From positions 353,483 through 417,482 of the forward strand of contig CAWBXR010000006.1 in NCBI GenBank assembly GCA_963792815.1: a DNA stretch of 64,000 bases. Direction: 5' to 3'. Source of the stretch: JARRPM01 sp963792815. GTDB lineage: Bacteria > Pseudomonadota > Gammaproteobacteria > Pseudomonadales > Halieaceae. Under the pieces are notes generated by a model. It made no database searches. It saw nothing but the letters and a program-made list of their open reading frames with translations, and was not told where the DNA came from. A program made the translations under genes and the position numbers. Shown here in pieces: positions 16,605 to 25,374 of the stretch (the first letter of the stretch is position 1; every line of letters starts with the position of its first letter).

Positions 16605-17831
16605 ATGGCCAGAAGAGTAGTCATTACCGGACTCGGCATCGTTTCCTGCCTCGGCAACGACGCGGCGTCAGTATGCCAGTCATTGTATGAGGGCCGCTCC
16701 GGCATCAGCACCCGGCAGGAGCAGATCGACATGGGTATGCGCTCACATGTGGCGGGCGCACCCCAGATCGATATCCCGGCCCTGGTGGATCGCAAGCAAC
16801 TGCGCTTCATGGGTGATGCTGCCGCCTACGCCTATATCGCCATGCAGCAGGCTATCGAGGATTCCCGTCTCAAGGACGCCGATATTTCAAATGTACGCAC
16901 CGGCATCATCGCCGGCTCCGGTGGCGCCTCGGCGGCGATGCAGGTGGAGGCCGCAGATACCCTGCGCGAGCGCGGCATGCGCCGGGTAGGCCCCTACCGG
17001 GTTACCCAGACCATGGGCAGTACGGTATCCGCCTGCCTGGCGACCCCCTTCAAAATCAAGGGCGTGAATTACTCCATATCATCGGCCTGCTCCACCAGCG
17101 CGCACTGTATCGGCAATGCCATGGAGCAGATTCAGCTCGGCAAGCAGGATATCGTCTTCGCCGGCGGCGGCGAGGAATTGCACTGGGCCCTGAGCTGCCT
17201 GTTCGACGCAATGGGTGCACTGTCAACCAAGTACAACGACACCCCTGAGCGCGCCTCGCGGGCTTACGACGCCAACCGGGACGGCTTCGTCATCGCCGGT
17301 GGCGGCGGCATGCTGGTGGTTGAGGAACTGGAGCACGCACTCAAGCGCGGTGCGAAAATATACGCGGAACTGGTGGGCTACGGCGCCACGTCCGACGGCT
17401 ACGACATGGTCGCTCCCTCGGGCGAGGGCGCGGTGCGCTGCATGCAGCAGGCACTCGCCACGGTGACCGGCCCGGTGGACTACATCAACGCCCACGGCAC
17501 CAGCACCCCCGCGGGTGATATCCAGGAGCTCAAGGCGGTCCGCACAGCTTATCAGGACAGGGACCACATCCCGGTGGTCGGGTCCACCAAATCCCTGTCG
17601 GGTCACTCCCTTGGGGCGGCCGGCGTCCAGGAGGCCATCTATTCGCTGCTGATGCAGCAGAAGGGTTTCATAGCGGCTTCCGCGAATATTGAAACCCTCG
17701 ATCCGGAAGCCGAGGGCCTGCCCATCGCAGTGCGGCGCCACGACAATGTCGACCTGCAGCGGGTGATGTCCAACAGCTTCGGCTTTGGCGGCACCAATGC
17801 CTCCCTGGTGTTCCAGAAGTACGCCGACTAG
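16605..17831 (+). CDS. fabB: 3-oxoacyl-ACP synthase I
   Basis: The 408-residue condensing enzyme has the Cys-His-His triad of the KAS I/II group: SSACSTSAHCIG (Cys near 163), NAHGTSTPAGD (His near 298) and LSGHSLGAAGVQEAIY (His near 333). FNSFGFGG-type C-terminal glycine loop is seen as SNSFGFGGTNASLVF. Pairing with fabA marks it as FabB, which extends the cis-3-decenoyl primer. Its stop lies 3 bases from that of the convergent moeA, with no separate terminator hairpin visible. Confidence 0.97.
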   Translation: MARRVVITGLGIVSCLGNDAASVCQSLYEGRSGISTRQEQIDMGMRSHVAGAPQIDIPALVDRKQLRFMGDAAAYAYIAMQQAIEDSRLKDADISNVRTGIIAGSGGASAAMQVEAADTLRERGMRRVGPYRVTQTMGSTVSACLATPFKIKGVNYSISSACSTSAHCIGNAMEQIQLGKQDIVFAGGGEELHWALSCLFDAMGALSTKYNDTPERASRAYDANRDGFVIAGGGGMLVVEELEHALKRGAKIYAELVGYGATSDGYDMVAPSGEGAVRCMQQALATVTGPVDYINAHGTSTPAGDIQELKAVRTAYQDRDHIPVVGSTKSLSGHSLGAAGVQEAIYSLLMQQKGFIAASANIETLDPEAEGLPIAVRRHDNVDLQRVMSNSFGFGGTNASLVFQKYAD

Positions 17832-17834
17832 CCC

Positions 17835-19040
17835 TCACGCCAGGGCATCGAGCAGCAGCACCTCCACCGCATCGCCCCGGGCGACTGTCGCACCGGGCGG
17901 TATCACCGCCAGGGCGTTGCTGTGGCTCACCGAACTCAATACCCCTGAACTCTGGTTGTCATACCTGTGCGCCTGCAGGCCCGTGCCGGCATTGGCCAGG
18001 GTCACGCGCAGGTACTCCTGGCGCCCCCCGGGCCTGGCAACCGTGAACATGGCACTGGCGTGGAGCCTGGCGGGGGCCGGTTCGCTCACGCCCTGCAGTT
18101 TCAGCAGGAAGGGACGCGCGATCAGGCAAAAAGTGACAAAGACCGAGGTGGGATTACCCGGCAAGCCAATAAAGGGCGTGTCATCAACCCGGCCAAAAGC
18201 CAGGGGTTTGCCGGGCTTGATCGCGAGTTTCCACATATCCAGCTGACCGAGGCTCTCCACCTGGGCCTTGACGTGATCCTCCTCTCCCACCGAGACACCA
18301 CCGGAGGTGATGACGCAGTCGGCGATCGCGGCGGCCTCCTTCAGCGCCCGGGCAGTCGCGTCCGCGTCGTCGGGCACGATGCCACCATCGATGAAGGTCA
18401 TACCCAGGGAGCGCACCAGGCCCGCCAGGGTGTAGCGATTGGAGTTGTAAAGCTGGCCGCGCTGCAGCCCGGCACTGCCCGGCTCCACCAGTTCATTCCC
18501 CGTGGACAGCACCGCCACCCGCAGCGGCCGGTATACCTGGACGCCGGAGCGCCCGACGGACGCGAGCAGGCCCAGGTCCTGGGGTCGCAGCACCCTGCCC
18601 CGGGCCAGTACGGTGGAACCCGCGGCTATATCCTGGCCGCGAGGGCGAATATTCTGGCCGGGCGTGACCGGGCCCGAAACCAGCAGAACACCGTCCCGCA
18701 CCTCGCAGTTTTCCTGCATTACCACCGCGTCTGCCCCCGGCGGAATCGCCGCGCCGGTGAATATCCTGGCAGCCGTGCCGGGAGCCAACGGGACGGCCTC
18801 GCCACTACCTGCGGCTATACGCTGGCTGACCCGCAAGGGCGCGCCCGCTTGCGCCGCCCGCAGGGCGTAACCGTCCATCGCGCTATTGTCGTCCCCGGGC
18901 ACCGCGATTGAGGCGACCACATCTTCGGCCAGAACCGCCCCCAGGGCATCGATCAGGGGGACCTCTACCCGTGCCTGGCCAGGACCGGCATGCGCCAGTA
19001 CCCGCGCCAGGGCGTCCGCTACCGGCAACAGTTGGGTCAA
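17835..19040 (-). CDS. moeA: Molybdopterin molybdenumtransferase
   Basis: I start it at the TTG at 19038-19040, which overlaps the moaB stop in TTGA and yields 401 residues starting at the conserved helix (LLPVADALARVLAHA). An upstream extension would lie inside moaB. MoeA inserts molybdate into adenylylated molybdopterin. The conserved core DNSAMDGYALRA, the IFTGAAIPPGADAVVMQEN segment, VLSTGNELVEPG, TSGGVSVGEEDHVK and PGKPLAFGRVDDTPFIGLPGNPTSV are all present. The last is the MoCF signature with its PGNP loop. Translational coupling to moaB is likely. Confidence 0.95.
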   Translation of the reverse strand: MTQLLPVADALARVLAHAGPGQARVEVPLIDALGAVLAEDVVASIAVPGDDNSAMDGYALRAAQAGAPLRVSQRIAAGSGEAVPLAPGTAARIFTGAAIPPGADAVVMQENCEVRDGVLLVSGPVTPGQNIRPRGQDIAAGSTVLARGRVLRPQDLGLLASVGRSGVQVYRPLRVAVLSTGNELVEPGSAGLQRGQLYNSNRYTLAGLVRSLGMTFIDGGIVPDDADATARALKEAAAIADCVITSGGVSVGEEDHVKAQVESLGQLDMWKLAIKPGKPLAFGRVDDTPFIGLPGNPTSVFVTFCLIARPFLLKLQGVSEPAPARLHASAMFTVARPGGRQEYLRVTLANAGTGLQAHRYDNQSSGVLSSVSHSNALAVIPPGATVARGDAVEVLLLDALA

Positions 19041-19561
19041 GTCTCCCGTACCTTCAGCACGCCTACAAAATTGCAGGGCCTGTGGCTGCTGTCCAGCTGT
19101 TCGCGAATCAGTCCCTGCCAGGCGGTCCGGCAAGCCCCGGTAGAGCCCGGCATACAGAAAATCACCGTATCATTGGCAAAGCCGGCCACCGCCCGGGACT
19201 GGATGGTGGAGGAGCCGATCTCGGCGTGGGACAGGGCCCTGAACACCTCGCCAAAGCCATCGATATCCTTGTCGAACAGGGGCCGCACCGCCTCGGGGGT
19301 TGAATCCCGCCCGGAAAACCCGGTGCCACCCGTGACCAGCACCGCATCCACGCCCGCGTCAGCTATCCAGCTGGAGAGCACCGCCCTGATCTGGTAGATA
19401 TCATCGACGACGATGCTCCTGGCTGCCAGCCGGTGGCCCTCCGCGGCGAGCGCACCCGCCAGGTAATCGCCCGAGGTGTCGGTCTCCCGGGTGCGGGTAT
19501 CGGAAACTGTAAGTACCGCTACCGCGAGTGGCCTCGGGTGTTCATCGGTGGCTTTTGTCAT
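19037..19561 (-). CDS. moaB: Molybdopterin adenylyltransferase-type protein MoaB
   Basis: The 174-residue protein matches the MoaB/MogA fold: VLTVSDTRTRETDTSG near the start, LVTGGTGFSGRDSTPEAV (the MoCF GGTG loop) and the C-terminal FCMPGSTGACRTAW. It is thought to adenylylate molybdopterin before MoeA acts. MoaB and MogA are hard to separate by sequence; I chose MoaB from the overall pattern. It overlaps moeA by four bases and starts 9 bases after the RmlD-like gene. No moaA, moaC or moaE genes are in the window. Confidence 0.92.
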   Translation of the reverse strand: MTKATDEHPRPLAVAVLTVSDTRTRETDTSGDYLAGALAAEGHRLAARSIVVDDIYQIRAVLSSWIADAGVDAVLVTGGTGFSGRDSTPEAVRPLFDKDIDGFGEVFRALSHAEIGSSTIQSRAVAGFANDTVIFCMPGSTGACRTAWQGLIREQLDSSHRPCNFVGVLKVRET

Positions 19562-19570
19562 GGTATTACC

Positions 19571-20446
19571 TCATACCTTGCTACGCTGGAGTTCGAAGTA
19601 CTGTTTCACTACGCGCGGGACGGCGCTGCGCCAGGGCGCCTGCTTGATGGCAAACGTATTGCGAATCTTGCTGCAGTTCAGGGAGCGGTTGAGCGGCAAC
19701 AGGCCCTCCGGTTGGCGCTGCAGTTGCACGGCCGTGGGACTGAACTCGGAGAACTGGGACGCGGAAGCCAGCAGGGCCTCGGCGAATTCGTAAAAAGTCG
19801 CCGTGTCGGAGCTGCAGTAGTGGTAGATGCCACTGGCCTGGAGGCCGGTACTGAGCTGGTCCAGCAGGGCTGAAATCACCCGGGCGCCATCCTCCGCAGC
19901 GACCGGGCAGCCGCGCAGGTTGTTGTCCATCACCAGGCTGCCGCCGCGCGATCCCAGCTCCCCCAGCATCTGGGTAATCAGGTTGGTGCCCTCAAAGGAA
20001 AAGACCGGCCCGAGGCGCAGGATAAGATGGCGCTCACAGCTGTCCCGCACCAGCTGCTCGGCGTCGGCCAGCATGGTACCGAACTCGGTTTCGTTGTCGG
20101 GAAAATCTTCCTCGGTGTAGGGCCGATCCAGCTGGCCGGAGAAGACCCTCGAGGTTGAGGTGTAGAGATAGGTCATACCGCTGCGCTGGCAGGCTTTGGC
20201 CACCCAGTGGCAGCGCTTGAGGTCCAGCTCCTGCAGCTGGTCAACCCCGTCGGCGGCGGCCGAGACGCGCAGATCCACCAAAATCTCGCACTTGGCGCGC
20301 ACTACCGCCTTCTTCGCCTGGCGCTCGCTCTTCCAGCGGCAGGCCGCCCGGGTAATGGATGTGCACTGGTGGCGACCCAGATAGTGCAGTTGCTCTAACA
20401 GAGCGTGCCCCAGGGGAGTATCCGATCCAAGGATGAGTACACGCAC
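19571..20446 (-). CDS. RmlD-like NAD(P)-binding epimerase/reductase homolog with degenerate active site
   Basis: The 291-residue protein resembles RmlD (dTDP-4-dehydrorhamnose reductase) and extended short-chain dehydrogenases. It shows an N-terminal Rossmann strand MRVLILGSDTPLGHALLEQL, YTSTSRVFSGQLDRPYTEED near residue 105, LILRLGPVFSF, and GIYHYCSSDTATFYEFA near the C-terminus. The usual catalytic YxxxK, expected after the PYTEED segment, reads FGTMLADAEQ, so both Tyr and Lys are missing. The Gly-rich loop is also altered. It may bind but not turn over a nucleotide-sugar or NAD. No other rhamnose genes are nearby. It lies between ssb and moaB on the same strand. Confidence 0.75.
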   Translation of the reverse strand: MRVLILGSDTPLGHALLEQLHYLGRHQCTSITRAACRWKSERQAKKAVVRAKCEILVDLRVSAAADGVDQLQELDLKRCHWVAKACQRSGMTYLYTSTSRVFSGQLDRPYTEEDFPDNETEFGTMLADAEQLVRDSCERHLILRLGPVFSFEGTNLITQMLGELGSRGGSLVMDNNLRGCPVAAEDGARVISALLDQLSTGLQASGIYHYCSSDTATFYEFAEALLASASQFSEFSPTAVQLQRQPEGLLPLNRSLNCSKIRNTFAIKQAPWRSAVPRVVKQYFELQRSKV

Positions 20447-20498
20447 GGCTCTAGGCCACTGTTCCCGAAGCGTTCACCCGGCGTTCAACAAGGTCCCA

Positions 20499-20990
20499 TC
20501 AGAACGGTATATCGTCGTCAAAATCGCCAAAATCGCTTGGCTGTGAACTCGCCGCGGGCGCGGGCGCCTGGGACGCCGCTCGCGGGGCGCTTCTGGGCGC
20601 CTCGGCGGGAGCGTTGTAATCATCGCCTGAACTGGCGCTGCGGCTGTCCAGCATCTGCATCTCGTTTGCCAGGATCTCAGTGGTGTAGTGGTCCACGCCC
20701 GCCTTGTCCTGCCACTTGCGAGTCTGCAGGCGCCCTTCGACGTAGACCTTGGAGCCCTTTTTCAGGTACTCCCCGGCTATCTGCCCCAGGCGGAAGTTAC
20801 CGCGATCACGGAAAACCACCCGGTGCCACTCGGTTTTTTCCTGCATCTGCCCGGTCTGCTTGTCTTTCCAGCTTTCACTGGTGGCGATGCTGGCGTTGGT
20901 GACGGCGCCACCATCGGGGAAAAAACGCGTTTCCGGGTCGTTGCCCAGGTTACCCACCAGGATGACTTTATTGACGCCCCGTGAAGCCAT
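20499..20990 (-). CDS. ssb: Single-stranded DNA-binding protein
   Basis: The 163-residue protein has an OB fold in residues 1-110 (MASRGVNKVILVGNLGNDPE, then TEWHRVVFRDR and GSKVYVEGRLQTRKW). A linker rich in Ala, Pro and Ser follows, ending in the acidic tail DFDDDIPF, which docks replication and repair partners. It follows the MFS gene and faces uvrA beyond it, as in Pseudomonas, where the same trio occurs. Confidence 0.98.
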   Translation of the reverse strand: MASRGVNKVILVGNLGNDPETRFFPDGGAVTNASIATSESWKDKQTGQMQEKTEWHRVVFRDRGNFRLGQIAGEYLKKGSKVYVEGRLQTRKWQDKAGVDHYTTEILANEMQMLDSRSASSGDDYNAPAEAPRSAPRAASQAPAPAASSQPSDFGDFDDDIPF

Positions 20991-21039
20991 AGGAATTCCT
21001 CAATTTGAATACGAAATCGGTGTACCAGACGAACCATCG

Positions 21040-21048
21040 ACTATAGCA
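21040..21048 (-). promoter_or_regulatory. Predicted extended -10 element upstream of ssb
   Basis: On the minus strand TGCTATAGT matches the extended -10 consensus (TGn then TATAnT), about 50 bases before the ssb start. No good -35 is seen, as is common for such promoters. Confidence 0.4.
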
Positions 21049-21118
21049 ATCCCGCCACCCAATTGCGACAACCCGGGCGGCCGTGTTTCATCATTTGCCA
21101 TGCCCAACCCGCGCGGCG

Positions 21119-22318
21119 CTAGCGTGTCCGGGTCGCGCGCTCCGGCCGGGGGACCAGGGCGCCGCCGGCGCCCAGCATCAGTACGAACCAGAGGCCGGCC
21201 AGTGCCAGGCACACGCCGATCAGGTAGGCCTGGCCAAAATGCTGCAACACCCAGCCGCCCCCTGCCCCCCCGGCGAAGGCGCCGAGGAACTGGCAGGTGG
21301 AGAATATCCCCAGCGCAGTGCCCTTGCCCCCTGCAAACACGGCCTTGCTGACCTGGGAGGGCAGCGTCGCTTCCAGGTAATTGAACCCGACGAAGAACAG
21401 CCAGAGACCGAAATAGAATAGCCAGGGACCCGCCGCGGTTCCGAGCACCAGCACCGCCGCCACCAGCAAGCCGATACCGCTGAGGAACATCTGGTGGGGG
21501 AGCCCGCCGCGCTCAGCCATACGCATCAGCGGCAGCATGCCGACGATCGACAACAACAGGACCGGGAGGTATACCTGCCAGTGATGGGCGCGATCGACAC
21601 CGGCGACTTGCTCGAGTACCCGCGGCACCACCAGAAAACAGGCCATGAGAATGAAATGCAGGCTGAATACACCAAAATCCAGCCGCAACAGGGCGGGATC
21701 ACGCAGGGCCCGGCCCAACATTCCGGGGGGCGTGCCCACATCGTCGTGATCAGCCGGCGCAGCCCGGGGGCTGGGCACCAGCATCACCACGATAACAATG
21801 CCCCCCAGCGCCAGCAGCGCCGTGACCCAGAACACCGAGGCCAGGCCACCTGCGGCGGCGATGACCGGCCCGACTACCAGGGCGACGGCAAAAGACAGGC
21901 CAATACTCACGCCGACGATGGCCATGGCCTTGGTGCGCTGCTCCTCGCTGGTCAGGTCGGCCACCAGGGCCATGACCGTGGCGGCGATTGCGCCGGCACC
22001 CTGCAGTGCGCGCCCCAGGACAATACCCCAGAGGCTGTCTGCCAGTGCCGCGAGCACGCTGCCGGCGGCAAACAGCAGCAGGCCGCCGATGATCACCGGC
22101 TTGCGGCCCACCTGGTCGGACAGCCAGCCCAGGGGAATCTGCAGCAGGGCCTGGGTCAGGCCATAAATGCCCAGGGCCAGGCCGATCAGGCTGGGCGTGG
22201 CATCGGGCAGGTCCGCCGCGTACAGGGCCAGCAGGGGCAGCACCATGAAGAGGCCCAGCATGCGAAAGCTGTAGAGCAGCGCCAGGGAGCTTACCGCGCG
22301 CCGCTCCTGCGCTGTCAT
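21119..22318 (-). CDS. Major facilitator superfamily transporter
   Basis: Starting at the ATG of MTAQERRAVSSLALLYSFRM gives 399 residues with twelve predicted hydrophobic segments. The MFS loop 2-3 motif is seen as GWLSDQVGRKPVIIGG near residue 68, and the drug-efflux-like GRALQGAGAIAATVMALVAD follows. These fit a drug:H+ antiporter of the 12-helix group, but the substrate is unknown. It is divergent from uvrA and followed by ssb. Pseudomonas has an MFS gene in the same place, so this is an ancestral neighbour, not an insertion. Confidence 0.9.
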   Translation of the reverse strand: MTAQERRAVSSLALLYSFRMLGLFMVLPLLALYAADLPDATPSLIGLALGIYGLTQALLQIPLGWLSDQVGRKPVIIGGLLLFAAGSVLAALADSLWGIVLGRALQGAGAIAATVMALVADLTSEEQRTKAMAIVGVSIGLSFAVALVVGPVIAAAGGLASVFWVTALLALGGIVIVVMLVPSPRAAPADHDDVGTPPGMLGRALRDPALLRLDFGVFSLHFILMACFLVVPRVLEQVAGVDRAHHWQVYLPVLLLSIVGMLPLMRMAERGGLPHQMFLSGIGLLVAAVLVLGTAAGPWLFYFGLWLFFVGFNYLEATLPSQVSKAVFAGGKGTALGIFSTCQFLGAFAGGAGGGWVLQHFGQAYLIGVCLALAGLWFVLMLGAGGALVPRPERATRTR

Positions 22319-22434
22319 CGGATGTTCAGTGATCACGGGGATTGGGTCTACGAATTCAAAGCCGCCAATACTAACAGTTTCGACGCCGCCAGCACATCCA
22401 TCCCTCCGCTCACGCCGTAAATAACAGGATGTTT

Positions 22435-22463
22435 TTGCAGCCACATCAGCCAGGGCATATACT
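22435..22463 (+). promoter_or_regulatory. Predicted promoter of uvrA
   Basis: TTGCAG (22435-22440), 17 bp, TATACT (22458-22463). The start would be near 22470, with a 30-base leader. This supports the ATG at 22501, since the in-frame alternative at 22429 lies upstream of the -35. No CTGT-N8-ACAG LexA box overlaps it. Confidence 0.6.
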
Positions 22464-22500
22464 GCCCGGTTCCGCCCTTTCCACTGTTATCTGGCCAATT

Positions 22501-25350
22501 ATGGACACCATTCAAGTACGTGGGGCACGCACCCACAACCTCAAGAATATCGATCTGGACATCCCCAGGGACAAGCTGGTGGTCATTACCGGGCTGTCCG
22601 GCTCCGGCAAATCCTCCCTCGCGTTCGATACACTCTATGCGGAGGGACAGCGGCGCTACGTGGAATCCCTGTCCACCTACGCCCGGCAGTTCCTGTCGAT
22701 GATGGAAAAGCCCGACATGGACCATATCGAGGGCCTGTCGCCGGCTATTTCCATAGAGCAGAAATCCACCTCCCACAACCCGCGCTCCACGGTGGGCACC
22801 ATCACCGAGATATACGACTATCTCAGGCTGCTGTTTGCCCGGGTGGGGGAGCCCCGCTGCCCCGATCACGGCCACAACCTGCAGGCCCAGACCGTCAGCC
22901 AGATGGTGGATGCGGTGCTGGCCCTGCCCGAGGGCAGCAAACTGATGCTGCTGGCTCCCGTGGTGAGGGACCGCAAGGGCGAGCACCTGCACGTGTTCGA
23001 GGAATTGCGCGCCGGCGGCTTTGTCAGGGCACGGGTCGATGGCATTGTCACCGACCTGGACGACCTGCCGATACTGGACAAGAAAAAGAAACACCGGATC
23101 GAGGTGGTCGTGGACCGCTTCAAGGTGCGCGAGGACCTGGGGATACGCCTGGCTGAGTCCTTCGAGACCGCGCTGGGGCTGACGGACGGCCTGGCATCGA
23201 TCAGCTACATGGACGGCGGGGGCGACGATATCAGTTTTTCCGCCCGCTTTGCCTGTCCCGAGTGCGGCCACAGTATCGACGAGCTGGAGCCCCGTCTGTT
23301 CTCCTTCAACAACCCCGCAGGCGCCTGCGCCAGCTGCGACGGCCTCGGTGTGCGCCAGTATTTTGACCCGGAGCGGGTGGTACTGCACCCGGAGGCCAGC
23401 CTGTCCGAGGGCGCCATTCGCGGCTGGGACCGGCGCAATGTCTACTACTTCCATATGCTCACATCCCTGGCGGAGCACTACGGTTTTGACATCGACGCCC
23501 CCTTCGAGCAATTGAACAAGAAATACCGCCAGGTCATCCTGCACGGCAGCGGCAAGCAGGAGATTGCCTTCGCCTATGTCAACGACCGGGGCGATGTGTT
23601 CAAACGCACCCATTCCTTCGAGGGCATCATCCCGAATATGGAACGCCGCTACCGCGATACCGAGTCGTCCTCGGTGCGCGAGGAGCTGGCCAGGTTTCTC
23701 TCCAACCACCCCTGCCCGGACTGCGAGGGCACTCGCCTGCGGCGGGACGCGCGCCACGTATTCGTGGATGAGCGCACCCTGCCCAGCATTACCAGCATGC
23801 CTGTGGGAGAGGCCGAACTCTACTTCGAACAGCTGCGGCTGGAGGGGCGCAAGGGGGAGATCGCCAACAAAATCATGAAGGAACTGCGGGCGCGCTACCG
23901 CTTCCTGGTCGACGTGGGCCTCAATTACCTGACCCTCAATCGCAGCGCCGAAACCCTCTCGGGGGGAGAGGCCCAGCGCATTCGCCTCGCATCACAGATT
24001 GGCGCGGGGCTGGTGGGCGTGATGTACATCCTGGACGAACCCTCCATCGGCCTGCACCAGCGCGACAACGAACGGCTGCTGGCCACCCTCACCCACCTGC
24101 GCGACCTGGGCAACACCGTACTGGTGGTGGAACACGATGAAGACGCGATCCGCAGCGCAGACCATATCATCGATATCGGCCCGGGAGCGGGAGTGCACGG
24201 CGGTCGCATAGTCGCCCAGGGCAAACTCAAGGATATCCTCAACACTCCGGACTCCCTTACCGGCGCCTACCTGTCAGGCAAACGCAGGATCGAAATCCCC
24301 GCCAGGCGCACGCCCAACAACCCGAAGCGCCAATTGGTGCTGGCGGGGGCCACGGGCAATAACCTGCAGTCGGTGACCCTGGAAATACCCCTGGGCCTGC
24401 TCACCTGCGTCACCGGCGTCTCCGGCTCCGGTAAATCCACGCTGATCAACGGCACCCTCTACCCGATCGCCGCAACGGAGCTGAACGGCGCCACCACGCT
24501 GACCCCGGCGCCCTATGAATCCATCGAGGGAATGGACCAGATAGACAAGTGCATCGACATAGACCAGAGCCCGATCGGCCGCACGCCGCGCTCCAACCCC
24601 GCCACCTATACCGGCATCTTCACGCCGGTGCGGGAACTGTTCGCCGGCACCCAGGAGGCCCGCTCGCGGGGCTACAAGGCGGGGCGCTTCAGTTTCAATG
24701 TAAAGGGGGGGCGCTGCGAAGCCTGCCAGGGCGACGGCGTCACCAAGGTGGAGATGCACTTCCTGCCGGACATCTACGTGCCCTGTGACATCTGCAAGGG
24801 CAAACGCTACAACCGGGAAACCCTCGAGGTGCGCTACAAGGGCAGGAATATTCACGAGGTGCTGGAAATGACGGTGGAGGACGCTCTGGTCTTCTTTGAA
24901 CCGGTTCCGGCAATCGCCCGCAAATTGCAGACGCTGATGGATGTGGGCCTGTCCTACATCCGCCTGGGCCAGGCGGCGACCACCCTGTCGGGGGGCGAGG
25001 CCCAGCGGGTCAAGCTGTCCCGGGAGTTGTCCAAGCGCGATACGGGCAAGACCCTGTACATCCTCGATGAACCCACCACCGGGCTGCATTTCGAGGATAT
25101 CAAGCAGCTGCTGGCTGTGCTCCACCGCCTGCGCGACCACGGCAACACTATCGTCATCATCGAGCACAATCTCGACGTCATCAAAACCGCCGACTGGATC
25201 GTCGACCTGGGCCCCGAGGGCGGCAGCGGCGGCGGCCAGATTATCGCCACCGGCACGCCCGAAGCGGTGGCCAAGGCCAAGCAATCCTTTACCGGCCAGT
25301 TCCTGGCCCCGATGCTGAAACAACGCAAAACGGGCAAGCGCGCCGCCTGA
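22501..25350 (+). CDS. uvrA: Excinuclease ABC subunit A
   Basis: The 949-residue damage-recognition ATPase of nucleotide excision repair starts at MDTIQVRGARTHNLKNIDLD. It has two ABC modules: Walker A GLSGSGKSSLAFDT near residue 31 and GVSGSGKSTLINGT near 645, with LSGGEAQRIRLASQ and LSGGEAQRVKLSREL signatures. Zinc sites are visible as CPECGHSIDE ... CASCDG and CEACQGDG ... CDICKG. It works with UvrB and UvrC, which are encoded elsewhere. Its position next to MFS-ssb matches Pseudomonas. Confidence 0.98.
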   Translation: MDTIQVRGARTHNLKNIDLDIPRDKLVVITGLSGSGKSSLAFDTLYAEGQRRYVESLSTYARQFLSMMEKPDMDHIEGLSPAISIEQKSTSHNPRSTVGTITEIYDYLRLLFARVGEPRCPDHGHNLQAQTVSQMVDAVLALPEGSKLMLLAPVVRDRKGEHLHVFEELRAGGFVRARVDGIVTDLDDLPILDKKKKHRIEVVVDRFKVREDLGIRLAESFETALGLTDGLASISYMDGGGDDISFSARFACPECGHSIDELEPRLFSFNNPAGACASCDGLGVRQYFDPERVVLHPEASLSEGAIRGWDRRNVYYFHMLTSLAEHYGFDIDAPFEQLNKKYRQVILHGSGKQEIAFAYVNDRGDVFKRTHSFEGIIPNMERRYRDTESSSVREELARFLSNHPCPDCEGTRLRRDARHVFVDERTLPSITSMPVGEAELYFEQLRLEGRKGEIANKIMKELRARYRFLVDVGLNYLTLNRSAETLSGGEAQRIRLASQIGAGLVGVMYILDEPSIGLHQRDNERLLATLTHLRDLGNTVLVVEHDEDAIRSADHIIDIGPGAGVHGGRIVAQGKLKDILNTPDSLTGAYLSGKRRIEIPARRTPNNPKRQLVLAGATGNNLQSVTLEIPLGLLTCVTGVSGSGKSTLINGTLYPIAATELNGATTLTPAPYESIEGMDQIDKCIDIDQSPIGRTPRSNPATYTGIFTPVRELFAGTQEARSRGYKAGRFSFNVKGGRCEACQGDGVTKVEMHFLPDIYVPCDICKGKRYNRETLEVRYKGRNIHEVLEMTVEDALVFFEPVPAIARKLQTLMDVGLSYIRLGQAATTLSGGEAQRVKLSRELSKRDTGKTLYILDEPTTGLHFEDIKQLLAVLHRLRDHGNTIVIIEHNLDVIKTADWIVDLGPEGGSGGGQIIATGTPEAVAKAKQSFTGQFLAPMLKQRKTGKRAA

Positions 25351-25374
25351 TAGCGGCGCAGTGCCCGGTGGCGC

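Noticed and set aside
22319..22500. LexA (SOS) box upstream of uvrA
   Set aside because: No CTGT-N8-ACAG or close variant was found around the predicted promoter. Other species' uvrA genes have one, but it is not visible here.
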